Source of the DNA: JBBSEX01 sp038239345
GTDB taxonomy: Bacteria; Acidobacteriota; Terriglobia; Bryobacterales; Bryobacteraceae
Assembly: GCA_038239345.1 (NCBI GenBank)
Contig: JBBSEX010000079.1
Coordinates: forward strand, 1-9,647
Length of the DNA: 9,647 nucleotides
Direction of reading: 5' to 3'
A program made the position numbers and the translations under genes. Every line of letters starts with the position of its first letter. Position 1 is the first letter of the stretch. Below are positions 1 to 6,399 of the stretch, piece after piece. The notes under the pieces are model-generated. The model made no database searches. It worked only from the letters and a program-made list of their open reading frames with translations, and was not told the DNA's origin.

Positions 1-137
1 AGTGCTGTTGGCGGCCAAGAGGCCCGCGCAACTGCCTGCGCATGCCTGAGGCGAGAGTTTTCAGGAGAGCCGGATGCGGGAAACCCGCACGTCCGGTTCG
101 ACGAGGGGAGGGGCACTTCGGTCCCCTCCTACTCTAC
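1..137 (+). mobile_element. Group II intron, 3' end (end of domain IV, domains V and VI); 5' part outside window
   Basis: Positions 67-100 are a textbook 34-nt domain V: GAGCCGGA pairs with TCCGGTTC, the catalytic AGC triad is at 68-70, and the inner GCGG/CCGC stem is capped by a GAAA tetraloop. Positions 101-137 form domain VI, a GGAGGGG/CCCCTCC hairpin with a TTCG-containing loop and an unpaired A on the 3' side that would be the lariat branch point. The intron should end at the TAC at 135-137. Such introns splice as ribozymes and move by retrohoming using a reverse transcriptase/maturase encoded in domain IV. That ORF lies upstream of the window and no part of it can be called with confidence in positions 1-66. 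The subclass cannot be assigned from this short piece. No exact 5' boundary is visible. Confidence 0.85.
67..100 (+). ncRNA. Group II intron domain V (catalytic core hairpin)
   Basis: This 34-nt element carries the AGC triad in the lower stem and a GAAA tetraloop at the tip, both pairing perfectly on paper. Domain V holds the catalytic metal ions of the ribozyme and is the most conserved part of all group II introns, which is why it can be recognised without the rest. Its integrity suggests the intron is not badly decayed at this end. Confidence 0.85.
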
Positions 138-182
138 CGGCTCGGTAACTTATTGCAAACATGTGGGCGCGTTTCCGAGCCG
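138..182. repeat. Imperfect inverted repeat in the 3' exon next to the intron
   Basis: CGGCTCGGTAAC at 138-149 is matched by GTTTCCGAGCCG at 171-182, its reverse complement at 11 of 12 positions, with a 21-nt spacer. The repeat begins at the first base after the predicted intron end. Some group II introns choose stem-loop targets such as terminators or integron attC sites, so this may be the target structure. Positions 183-246 contain no recognisable gene. A weak TTAAC...GTTAGGG resemblance to attC boxes was seen but is not convincing. Confidence 0.5.
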
Positions 183-246
183 CGCGCGTTAACAAGCGAT
201 TTTACGCCTTTATCCGCAGCCTGTTAGGGCGTGTGCGGGCTTGAGA

Positions 247-645
247 CTAGATTCTTAGGGAAGTTGAAGAAGTCTGGCTATGGCTTGGCCAGGATGAAGG
301 CAGGCGCGGCTCGAGGAAGGCGTTCTCAGTCAGTGGCTCGCATGGGTGACTGAGGTCGGCCACAACCATGGCCAGTATCAAGTCGGGACTTGCATTTCCG
401 CGCTCCGCGCGATCTGTCGATGCGGCGGCCAGGGGCTCAGGACAAGGAATGTGGTGTTTCTGTTCTTTCGGTTTTGGAGCACCGTGTGGACAGCAGGAGT
501 GTTGCGCCTGATTGACGTCAGTCACGCGAGGTTCAGCTGAAGGTAATTGCGTGATGGATTGCAGCGAACAGTTGACAGCGCAATATGCATTGAGGACCGA
601 AGCCATCATCGCAACAAGAGCCAAGAATTGTCCCACCCTACACAT
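247..645 (-). CDS. Small exported Cys/His-rich protein, probable metal-related, unknown function
   Basis: I do not recognise a named family. From an ATG at 645 the product is 132 residues. It starts with a short basic stretch and a hydrophobic run (QFLALVAMMASVL) that looks like a signal peptide. This is followed by paired cysteines (CAVNC) and a segment with HSCCPHG and HHIPCP, then a low-complexity Ser/Pro-rich tail ending in LRI. From memory, similar short secreted proteins with CCPH motifs occur beside copper and heavy-metal efflux genes in Acidobacteriota. The gene lies on the same strand as, and downstream of, the copper block here, so periplasmic metal binding or sensing is a reasonable inference. 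An in-frame TTG at 666 would add 7 residues. The ATG is preferred because a purine-rich GGAGAAGG precedes it, although the spacing is short. Confidence 0.55.
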   Translation of the reverse strand: MCRVGQFLALVAMMASVLNAYCAVNCSLQSITQLPSAEPRVTDVNQAQHSCCPHGAPKPKEQKHHIPCPEPLAAASTDRAERGNASPDLILAMVVADLSHPCEPLTENAFLEPRLPSSWPSHSQTSSTSLRI

Positions 646-769
646 CCTTCTCCATCGTGCCGCCAATTTCGCAAAAAGTTCAACAAGATCGTCCTACATA
701 CCGTCCTTTTCGGCATGCATAACCTTTCGCGATGGCCTTTGTCGTAAAGATCGGAGATCAGACCGCCTT

Positions 770-897
770 TGTCACGAGGAAAAGCATAGCCGCAAGCCCA
801 AATGAGAGTACGAGTTCCAATGCGGCATCGGAAACTCGTGTCAGCAGAAGAGTTCCCGTGCCCGCTCCAACAAGCATCAGCGCGCTGACGCCCGTCG
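770..897 (-). pseudogene. Remnant of a polytopic membrane protein (possibly ZIP-type metal transporter)
   Basis: On the minus strand a frame with no usable upstream start reads as two hydrophobic helices, around MLVGAGTGTLLLTRV and ELVLSFGLAAMLFLVTKAV, then hits a stop. Its N-terminal side is also closed by a TGA just before the first helix. The second helix resembles the helix of ZIP-family zinc/iron transporters that is normally followed by an acidic metal-site helix, which is absent here. The 320-bp gap between the small exported protein and the stress-protein gene holds nothing else I can identify. The family assignment is weak; that this is decayed membrane-protein coding DNA is more secure. 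A short stand-alone membrane peptide starting at the internal ATG is the alternative. Confidence 0.25.
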
Positions 898-987
898 ATC
901 ATGCCATTTCGTTTAAGCGGTTCGCAAGACGCCGTCATAGCGGTTAGCGTCTTGTTTATATAAGCCGCGGGCTCACACGTTCTTTTC

Positions 988-2415
988 TTAGACGCTCAAG
1001 ACGGCACAAGGAGCATCGCGAATGATCGCCTCGACATGGGTCCGCAAACCACCGAGCGGTTCTCCGAGCTGGCCGCGACCGATAATGACGAGCTGCGCTT
1101 GCTGCTGCAGGGCAGCGTCGCGCACTACATGCGGAACGGTTCCGGTCTTCACCTGAAGATCCCAACTGGTCCCCGCAGTCTGTTGGAATTTCATGATCTG
1201 TTCTTGGGCTGTATCGGAAAGGAATCGACTGAAGCTTGTGTCTTGCTGGCTCGGGATTGCGTGTATCAAAAGGACCTTGGCTCCATAAATCGAGGCCAGA
1301 TCGGCGGCAGCTTCCAGAACACGACCAGCGTAGGAGGCACAGTCGATAGCGCACACTATGTTGTGGATCTCTGTCGAGTGCTCGGCTGTCAGCATTTCCG
1401 CATGCGCCATAGTCCAAACGGGACACGCGTTATCATGCAGCACTTTTGAAGTTACCGATCCCAACAAAAGCTGCCGAAATTTCCCCCGGCCATGAGTAGG
1501 AATGATAATCAGGCCGATATTGTGCTCGTTTACCCGGCGGGCGATGCATTGGGCGATGTCCCCATTTTCTACTACCGGAATCACGTTCACTCCCGTAAGC
1601 GCCCCAGCGCTCATACGGAGCAGCTCCGCTTCGCTTTGTTCGCGCACTTGGTCCTGAATATTCTTGATGTCGAGAGCGGCCATGTCCACTCCTGGGTGGA
1701 TTCCTTCGTAGAGGCTGAGCACGTGAAGAAGCGTGATATCGCTCGCGAATTTTCGCGCGATATTCCCGGCATAGGGGAGAAGTCCTTTGGCGCGCTCCGA
1801 GAAGTCGGTGGGGAATAGAATATGTCTCGAAGACGACATGATGAGGCGCGTCTTGGGGACTGGTGCAACGACCGTATGAGAACCGGCCCCGTCCAGGATT
1901 GGTTCCGTAATGTCGTTGACAATGTGGCATTCCATCTCGATGGGACCTATGCCGTGGAGAACGTCACGCGCTACGGTAATCTCCGCTTCAGTGCCGTGGA
2001 CGAGCAAGAGAGATCTGCTAGTGAGGGCGTTCTGGTATCGCCGGGCGCTTTGCCTTGGAATGCCCAATTCGCTAAAGCCGATTTCCAAGGCGCCGAGGCC
2101 GCTTCCGTGGATTGCTTTCCTTAATACATTCACGATGGATTGCGCCAAGGGCCCGGTTACCAGCAACGGCCCAATCTCCGGTAAATGGAAGGAGGCGGCC
2201 GGGAGATCTTGGTCCCAAATCGCCTGCTCTCCTCCCCAGTAGCGGATGTGCTCGTTTGTCTTATAAAAACCGCTTGTCTCGTCTACGGCGGCGCAATCCT
2301 TCCCTATAAACGAAATCGCCCGTCGGTCGAAGCCCGCCGAAGTAAGGAAGTTACTTGCTGTTTCGGCATCCGTGCGGTTTGGATAACTTGCTACGAGTAG
2401 CTGGTTCATTGGCAT
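988..2415 (-). CDS. Three-domain stress protein: DUF1269-like N-terminal domain plus two universal stress (Usp) domains
   Basis: The product is 475 residues. Residues 1-165 resemble the DUF1269/general-stress-protein-17M-like family: an opening like LLVASYPNRTDAETA, then FIGKD, FYKTNEHIRYWG, PEIGPLLVTGPL and LLLVHGTEAE. Members I know have a glycine-rich hydrophobic segment between the YWG and PGIGP motifs. Here it is replaced by a short polar stretch (residues 62-78), so this version is probably soluble. Residues 197-337 form a Usp domain with a near-canonical ATP-loop (GRGKFRQLLLGS, residues 309-320; the second glycine is displaced by one). Residues 350-475 form a second Usp domain whose loop is degenerate, so it probably does not bind ATP in the usual way. 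Usp proteins act in the cytoplasm in survival of stress and starvation. The start has two in-frame ATGs two codons apart and only a weak AGAAAG ribosome site. It lies 126 bp downstream of the copper genes on the same strand, perhaps separately transcribed. Confidence 0.85.
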   Translation of the reverse strand: MPMNQLLVASYPNRTDAETASNFLTSAGFDRRAISFIGKDCAAVDETSGFYKTNEHIRYWGGEQAIWDQDLPAASFHLPEIGPLLVTGPLAQSIVNVLRKAIHGSGLGALEIGFSELGIPRQSARRYQNALTSRSLLLVHGTEAEITVARDVLHGIGPIEMECHIVNDITEPILDGAGSHTVVAPVPKTRLIMSSSRHILFPTDFSERAKGLLPYAGNIARKFASDITLLHVLSLYEGIHPGVDMAALDIKNIQDQVREQSEAELLRMSAGALTGVNVIPVVENGDIAQCIARRVNEHNIGLIIIPTHGRGKFRQLLLGSVTSKVLHDNACPVWTMAHAEMLTAEHSTEIHNIVCAIDCASYAGRVLEAAADLASIYGAKVLLIHAIPSQQDTSFSRFLSDTAQEQIMKFQQTAGTSWDLQVKTGTVPHVVRDAALQQQAQLVIIGRGQLGEPLGGLRTHVEAIIRDAPCAVLSV

Positions 2416-2461
2416 TTATTCGGTGTCTTTCTGTAAATTCCTTTGCTGGAGAACAACTCGT

Positions 2462-2474
2462 TTCGTCAGACGAA
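2462..2474. promoter_or_regulatory. Odd palindrome upstream of the stress-protein gene
   Basis: TTCGTCAGACGAA is a perfect 6+1+6 palindrome centred on an A, 47-59 bases upstream of the stress-protein start codon and in the gap after the DUF5676-like gene. It could be a dimeric repressor or activator site, or a small hairpin. There is no T-run to make it a terminator. A palindrome this short can occur by chance. Confidence 0.2.
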
Positions 2475-2541
2475 CACCCCAGTTCTGCCAAAGCGACCGA
2501 CTACGCCGCGGTCTCGCCTCGCTATCGGCCGCAACTGGCGT

Positions 2542-2811
2542 TTAGCCTTGGCGGCCAGATCTGGCGGCAAACACGTTATAGAGCGTGACCCAGATCAGGG
2601 TGACGTACCACCCGTAGCCGTAACTTTCGATCAATCCCAAGAGAAAACTCTTCGCACTGATCCATTCAAACCCAGGCAAGAGCTTCTGCCACGCCTGATA
2701 CATCGCATGTGCAGGGAACAGCAGATCGAAGCCGACGCACGATGCGAACGTAATCGCGAGGAACAGACTCGTGGCGTTTCCAAACGCTGAGAATGAGATC
2801 GCATGTTTCAT
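2542..2811 (-). CDS. DUF5676-like small membrane protein
   Basis: The 89-residue product starts MKHAISFSAFGNATSLF and has two predicted membrane helices, roughly residues 11-31 and 63-83, joined by a loop with a WQKLLPGFEW segment. This pattern fits the DUF5676 family of small membrane proteins, which from memory are often found next to YHS-domain and copper-transport genes. The start was chosen at 2811 because its ATG overlaps the stop of the upstream YHS gene (ATGA) and a GGTGGA ribosome site sits five bases ahead. A longer in-frame extension to 2949 runs inside the YHS gene and is not protein-like. Function is unknown; translational coupling suggests it works with the YHS protein and CopA in the membrane. 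Confidence 0.75.
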   Translation of the reverse strand: MKHAISFSAFGNATSLFLAITFASCVGFDLLFPAHAMYQAWQKLLPGFEWISAKSFLLGLIESYGYGWYVTLIWVTLYNVFAARSGRQG

Positions 2812-3098
2812 GACATTCCACCGGCCTTCCCGACGTACCGCTGTGGCTCCGCGTCGAACTGGTCGAAACACTTCCTGCTGCAAAATCGATACTGGCGGCC
2901 TTCGAGCATCTTGCAGTAGCCGCCGCCGGCCGCCACGTCCATTCCGCACACCGGATCTTTTGTATTCCCGTCAGGGATACCGTGTCCTTCATGGCTGCCA
3001 TGACCCGCGTGACCGTGGATCATGTGAGCCCCGCATCCAAAACGCATCATGAGGTAGAACAATGCTGCAAAGACCAGCAGCGAAAGGAATTCCGGCAT
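2808..3098 (-). CDS. Membrane-anchored His-rich YHS-domain protein
   Basis: The 96-residue product has one N-terminal membrane helix (FLSLLVFAALFYLMMRF), then a His/Gly-rich linker (residues 25-39, seven histidines with a methionine), then a YHS domain from about residue 48. The YHS domain contains DPVCGMDV, a FCSRKCF metal-knuckle-like pair of cysteines and a PQRYV end. YHS domains are small metal-binding modules fused to or encoded beside copper P-type ATPases, so a role in handing Cu(I) to or from CopA is inferred. Only nine bases separate it from the copA stop, and its ribosome site AGGGAG overlaps that stop codon. Its own stop overlaps the start of the next gene. The three genes therefore form a tightly coupled operon. 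Confidence 0.85.
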   Translation of the reverse strand: MPEFLSLLVFAALFYLMMRFGCGAHMIHGHAGHGSHEGHGIPDGNTKDPVCGMDVAAGGGYCKMLEGRQYRFCSRKCFDQFDAEPQRYVGKAGGMS

Positions 3099-3107
3099 AA
3101 AATCTCC

Positions 3108-5393
3108 CTAGAGACGAACGTTCCTCAACCGCAAGGCGTTTCCTACCACCGAGACGGAGCTGAAGCTCATTGCGGCCGCCGCGATCATGGGGCTTAAGAG
3201 CAGACCGAAGAACGGGTACAGCACACCCGCCGCGATCGGCACGCCCAGAGCGTTGTAGATGAACGCGAAGAAAAGATTCTCCTTGATATTTCTCATGGTT
3301 GCCCGGCTCAGTAGCCGCGCGCGCACGATCCCACGCAGGTCGCCTTTGACCAGCGTCACGCCCGCGCTTTGCATGGCCACATCGGTTCCCGTGCCCATCG
3401 CGATTCCGACCTGGGCTTGAGCCAGCGCCGGCGCATCGTTGATCCCATCGCCCGCCATCGCCACAAAGCGGCCTTGCTCCTGAAGCTTCTTAATCTGGTT
3501 ACTCTTGTCTTGCGGGAGCACCTCTGCGATCACGTCGTCGATACCCAGCTTGCGTGCCACCGCTTCCGCCGTGGTGCGGCTGTCGCCGGTCAGCATGACG
3601 ACACGAATGTTTTCCTCGTGCAGTTGGCGGATGGCTTCCTCCGTGGTTGGCTTGATGGGATCGGCCACGCCAAGCAGTCCCGCAGCCTTGCCATCGACTG
3701 CGACGAACATCACCGTTTGGCCGTCCGTGCGAAATGCTTCGGCGGCTTCCGAGAGGGATTCTACGGGGACCCCCGCATCCTCCATCATCCTCCGATTGCC
3801 CAACGCTACCAGTGCGCCATCAATGCGGGCCTTGACACCCTTGCCGGTCAGCGACTCGAAGGCTTCTGCCGGAGAGAGCTGGATCTTGCGTTCCTCCGCG
3901 CCCGCCACGATCGCGGCGGCCAGGGGATGCTCGCTAGCACGTTCAAGGCTGGCGGCGAGCCGCAGTAGCCGCTCTTCGTCGAACCCGGAAGCGGGCTGGA
4001 CACTGACCAACCTCGGCTTGCCCTCGGTCAGGGTTCCCGTCTTATCGACTACGAGGGTGTCCACCTTTCGCAGGAACTCGATGGCCTCAGCGTTTTTGAA
4101 GAGCACGCCCATGCCGGCGCCTTTACCCATGGCCACCATGATCGCCATCGGTGTCGCAAGCCCGAGAGCACATGGGCACGCGACAATCATGACCGCTATC
4201 GCATTGATGAGCGCGTGCGCCATGCGGGGCGATGGACCGGCGATGGCCCAAACCACGAACGTAACCAGTGCGATTCCGACCACGGCCGGCACAAAGTAGC
4301 CGGCGACTAAATCGGCGAGCTTTTGAATCGGAGCGCGGCTGCGCTGCGCGTCGGAGACCATGCGTACAATCTGGGACAGCAGCGTGTCTGCGCCCACGCG
4401 GTCCGCCCGCATGACCAGGGAGCCTGTGCCGTTAACAGTGGCTCCGGTCACCCGGTCGCCGGCCTTCTTCTCTACGGGAATCGGCTCGCCCGTGATCATC
4501 GATTCGTCGACACTGCTTCCGCCCTCCAGGATTGCCCCGTCGACCGGGACTTTCTCGCCCGGCCGCACACGAAGCCGGAAACCGGTCTGCACTTGTTCCA
4601 AGGGAACATCCACCTCGGTACCGTCATCCCGCAGCATGCGGGCCGTCTTAGGCGCCAGCCCGAGCAACGCTTTGATCGCTGCGCCGGTTTGACTGCGGGC
4701 CTTCAGCTCGAGCACTTGCCCGAGCAGAATCAGCGTCACAATTACCGCCGCTGCCTCGAAGTACACCGCGACCCCGCCCGCTTCATCGCGGAATGAGGCT
4801 GGAAAGATGCCAGGCAGAGCAGCCGCCACAAGACTGTACAGATAGGCCACGCCCACACTAAGCCCGACCAGCGTGAACATATTCAGGCTGCGATTTACAA
4901 CGGACTCCCATCCCCGGACGAAAAAAGGCCACCCTCCCCACAGGATCACTGGCGTCGCCAGGATGAGTTGAAACCAAGTCCAGGCCCGCGGTCCGGCCAA
5001 GTGGTCCAGAGGACGGCCTGGAATCATGTCTCCCATCGCCGAGATCAGGACCGGCGTCGTCAAGGCGACCCCTATCCAGAATCGCCTCCGCATGTCACTG
5101 AGTTCGGGATTCTGCTCCTCGTTCGCCGTGATTACTCTGGGTTCAAGGGCCATCCCGCAGATTGGACAGCTCCCCGGCTCGGCGCGGACAATCTGGGCAT
5201 GCATTGGGCATACATATTCTGTCCGCGAGGCTATCAGGGCGTTGACTGACTCGAGAGCCATTCCGCACTTAGGGCAGTTTCCAGGAGCGCTTTGACGCAC
5301 TTCGGGGTGCGTTGGGCACGTGTATTGCCCGGCTGCATGGGCAGTCTCAGCGAGATCTGGGTCGGTTAGAACTGTTGCCAGAGTGTGTGCCAT
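3108..5393 (-). CDS. copA: Cu(I)-exporting P1B-type ATPase with two N-terminal heavy-metal-binding repeats
   Basis: The 761-residue product drives ATP-dependent export of Cu(I) across the inner membrane. Instead of ferredoxin-like MxCxxC domains it begins with two short Cys/His/Met repeats of the heavy-metal-binding type: YTCPTHPEV...CPKCGMALE (residues 24-47) and YVCPMHAQI...CPICGMALEP (60-84). Eight membrane helices can be traced. The catalytic landmarks are all present: TGE (301-303), the transport CPC (406-408), phosphorylated D450 in DKTGTLTEGKP, SEHP (487-490) and GDGINDAP (648-655). YN in helix 7 (713-714) and MSFSS in helix 8 (742-746) match the Cu(I)-specific P1B-1 pattern. Length is normal. 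The ATG at 5393 has AGG seven bases upstream. The region around and upstream of this start is duplicated at 6713-6970. It heads the YHS and DUF5676-like genes. Confidence 0.93.
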   Translation of the reverse strand: MAHTLATVLTDPDLAETAHAAGQYTCPTHPEVRQSAPGNCPKCGMALESVNALIASRTEYVCPMHAQIVRAEPGSCPICGMALEPRVITANEEQNPELSDMRRRFWIGVALTTPVLISAMGDMIPGRPLDHLAGPRAWTWFQLILATPVILWGGWPFFVRGWESVVNRSLNMFTLVGLSVGVAYLYSLVAAALPGIFPASFRDEAGGVAVYFEAAAVIVTLILLGQVLELKARSQTGAAIKALLGLAPKTARMLRDDGTEVDVPLEQVQTGFRLRVRPGEKVPVDGAILEGGSSVDESMITGEPIPVEKKAGDRVTGATVNGTGSLVMRADRVGADTLLSQIVRMVSDAQRSRAPIQKLADLVAGYFVPAVVGIALVTFVVWAIAGPSPRMAHALINAIAVMIVACPCALGLATPMAIMVAMGKGAGMGVLFKNAEAIEFLRKVDTLVVDKTGTLTEGKPRLVSVQPASGFDEERLLRLAASLERASEHPLAAAIVAGAEERKIQLSPAEAFESLTGKGVKARIDGALVALGNRRMMEDAGVPVESLSEAAEAFRTDGQTVMFVAVDGKAAGLLGVADPIKPTTEEAIRQLHEENIRVVMLTGDSRTTAEAVARKLGIDDVIAEVLPQDKSNQIKKLQEQGRFVAMAGDGINDAPALAQAQVGIAMGTGTDVAMQSAGVTLVKGDLRGIVRARLLSRATMRNIKENLFFAFIYNALGVPIAAGVLYPFFGLLLSPMIAAAAMSFSSVSVVGNALRLRNVRL

Positions 5394-5397
5394 CCTA

Positions 5398-5423
5398 TAA
5401 CCTATCGATTACCTTGATGGTTA
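5398..5423. promoter_or_regulatory. Candidate operator: TAACC-N16-GGTTA inverted repeat ahead of copA
   Basis: TAACC at 5398-5402 and GGTTA at 5419-5423 are inverted half-sites lying 5 to 30 bases upstream of the copA start, spanning its ribosome site. The same arrangement is kept in copy B at 6745-6770, where one base of the spacer has changed. A regulator bound here could block initiation, and mRNA pairing could hide the ribosome site. No CueR-like or CopY/BlaI-like consensus was recognised, so the regulator is unknown. Confidence 0.3.
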
Positions 5424-5478
5424 GCACGTGGCCCACCAGTCAGGAAATATGAGTAATTGGTGTAGTTTGCCATGTGCA

Positions 5479-5516
5479 GTGCCTCACACGAGGCACCCCA
5501 TGCCTGAAATCAGGCA
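5479..5516. other. Tandem hairpins in the copA leader
   Basis: GTGCCTC-ACAC-GAGGCAC (5479-5496) is a perfect 7-bp stem with a four-base loop. It is followed after four bases by TGCCTG-AAAT-CAGGCA (5501-5516), a perfect 6-bp stem. In copy B the first stem keeps 6 bp (6826-6843) and the second 4 bp (6850-6861). The loops and positions are preserved. On the minus strand they lie about 85-125 bases upstream of copA. They could be part of a structured leader RNA or of a repeat-element end. There is no T-run for intrinsic termination. Confidence 0.45.
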
Positions 5517-5667
5517 AGGGAGAGGTACCGCTGTGCGGACAGCGATTCGGGTGGAAGAGCATCGTCCCTTGCAGATCTCTCGCGGCGTTGTGCTGTGATC
5601 AGAGCTTGCCGGAGCAAAGTTCGGCAATGAATCACTTGACTCAACGGGCTAATCCCGATCCTGAAGT

Positions 5668-6018
5668 ATGGAAACGCCTTCCAGCCTCCTCGACGCGATC
5701 CGCCGGTATCCAGACCCGGAAACCTGCCTGAGGGATGTGGCGGAGATGCGCTGGCCGAATGGCCCGGTCTGTCCGCGATGCGAGGCTTTCGGTGAGCTGA
5801 TAGTCTTCATGCCCACGCGCGGAATGTGGCGGTGCAGGCGTGTAAGAAACAGTTCTGGTCAACATCGGGACCATTTTCGAAGACAGTCCAATCGGTTGGA
5901 TAAGTGGCTTACGGGCATGTGGCTTGTGAACAACTGCAAGAACGGCTTGCTCCTACGAACTCGCCAGAGATATCGAAGTACGCAGAGAACGGCATGGTTC
6001 ATGCTGCATCGACTTCGT
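5668..6018 (+). pseudogene. IS1595-family transposase remnant, frameshifted and truncated
   Basis: The intact beginning reads METPSSLLDAIRRYPDPET, then CLRDVAEMRWPNGPVCPRC and, at about 5827, MWRCR, typical of the IS1595/ISXO2-like N-terminal zinc-ribbon region. After that the reading frame breaks repeatedly. ACKKQF is one frame over, NIGTIFEDSPIG another, then DKWLTGMWLVNNCKNG, SYELARDIEV and QRTAWFMLHRLR. About five one-base losses are needed to restore a single reading. The DDE-type catalytic core that should follow is absent because homology ends near 6018 and different DNA begins. The element is therefore dead. No terminal inverted repeats could be identified. It lies between the two copies of the 258-bp repeat. 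Confidence 0.75.
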
Positions 6019-6032
6019 TTTCTGCGCTCCTC

Positions 6033-6290
6033 GAGTTCGCCGCGCATAAAGGCCATCCAGACCGTCTCCGCAATTCTTGGACGCAACGCTTCTCGCCGAA
6101 GCATCCGCGATACAGCGTAGTTGACGAATTCCTCCTCGCTTTCGAAACGCTTGGCGCGGCGGCTCAGAACTCGGTAATTGCTCTCCGACCCCTGATCGGG
6201 GGCGCGTACGATCAGGCCTTGCGATTCCAGCCACGCCCAACCGTGCAGTCATCAGGGGTTTTCGCAGCTCGCCAAGCTTGGAAACCAGGA
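6033..6290 (-). pseudogene. TIGR02391-family protein fragment, frameshifted and truncated by the transposase remnant
   Basis: Reading right to left, ELRKPLMTA (about 6246-6272) is in one frame and HGWAWLESQGLIVRAP, then NYRVLSRRAKRFESEEEFV and LRPRIAETVWMAFMRGE (6036 to 6245) in another, so one base has been gained or lost near 6243. The W-x-WLE-x-(E/Q)GLI opening and the (H/R)PxIAExVWxAFxRGE motif are what I remember of the TIGR02391 family, a group of small proteins often linked to restriction and abortive-infection loci with HEPN-like helices. The usual continuation after RGE (an AVF-x-A-x-K-x-VE helix) is missing because the sequence runs straight into the IS1595 remnant in the opposite orientation. 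No intact start is visible upstream. Confidence 0.55.
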
Positions 6291-6399
6291 CTCGTTGCTA
6301 ACGATATCCTTTTCCACTCGGTCGAATGACGATCATTGGCACGCCAATCGACCTCTAGGACAGCCAGACCGCGTAAAATTCTTCCACCACGCCGTGGAC

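Larger units (their letters stand above)
5365..5622. repeat. 258-bp direct repeat, copy A (copA leader and first codons)
   Basis: This segment covers about the first ten codons of copA and its entire upstream region. It matches 6713-6970 in the same orientation and at the same overall length, with scattered substitutions and a few one- or two-base indels, about nine bases in ten identical by eye. Blocks such as CCTATCGATTACCTTGA, GTTAGCACGTGGCCCACCAG and AGCGATTCGG are fully conserved. It contains two strong hairpins. No conserved protein reads through both copies. It is best seen as a promoter/leader or mobile repeat unit. Confidence 0.85.

Noticed and set aside
183..240. Integron attC-like site next to the group II intron
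   Set aside because: A TTAAC box and a GTTAGGG box are present, but the consensus boxes and paired inner boxes of an attC site do not line up.
926..953. Hairpin AAGACGC / GCGTCTT downstream of the stress-protein gene as a terminator
   Set aside because: The stem has a 14-base loop and, read on the gene's strand, no T-run follows, so intrinsic termination is not supported.
956..1426. Minus-strand frame of 156 codons rich in Arg, Ser and Cys
   Set aside because: It overlaps the stress-protein gene on the same strand in another frame; composition is shadow-like and the Usp domains are unambiguous.
3505..4299. Long plus-strand open frame of 264 codons
   Set aside because: It lies entirely antisense to copA, is Ser/Ala/Arg-rich without motifs, and is the usual shadow of a GC-rich gene.
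5479..5625. CRISPR array or short tandem repeats in the copA leader
   Set aside because: The hairpins occur once per leader copy and there is no regular repeat-spacer pattern.
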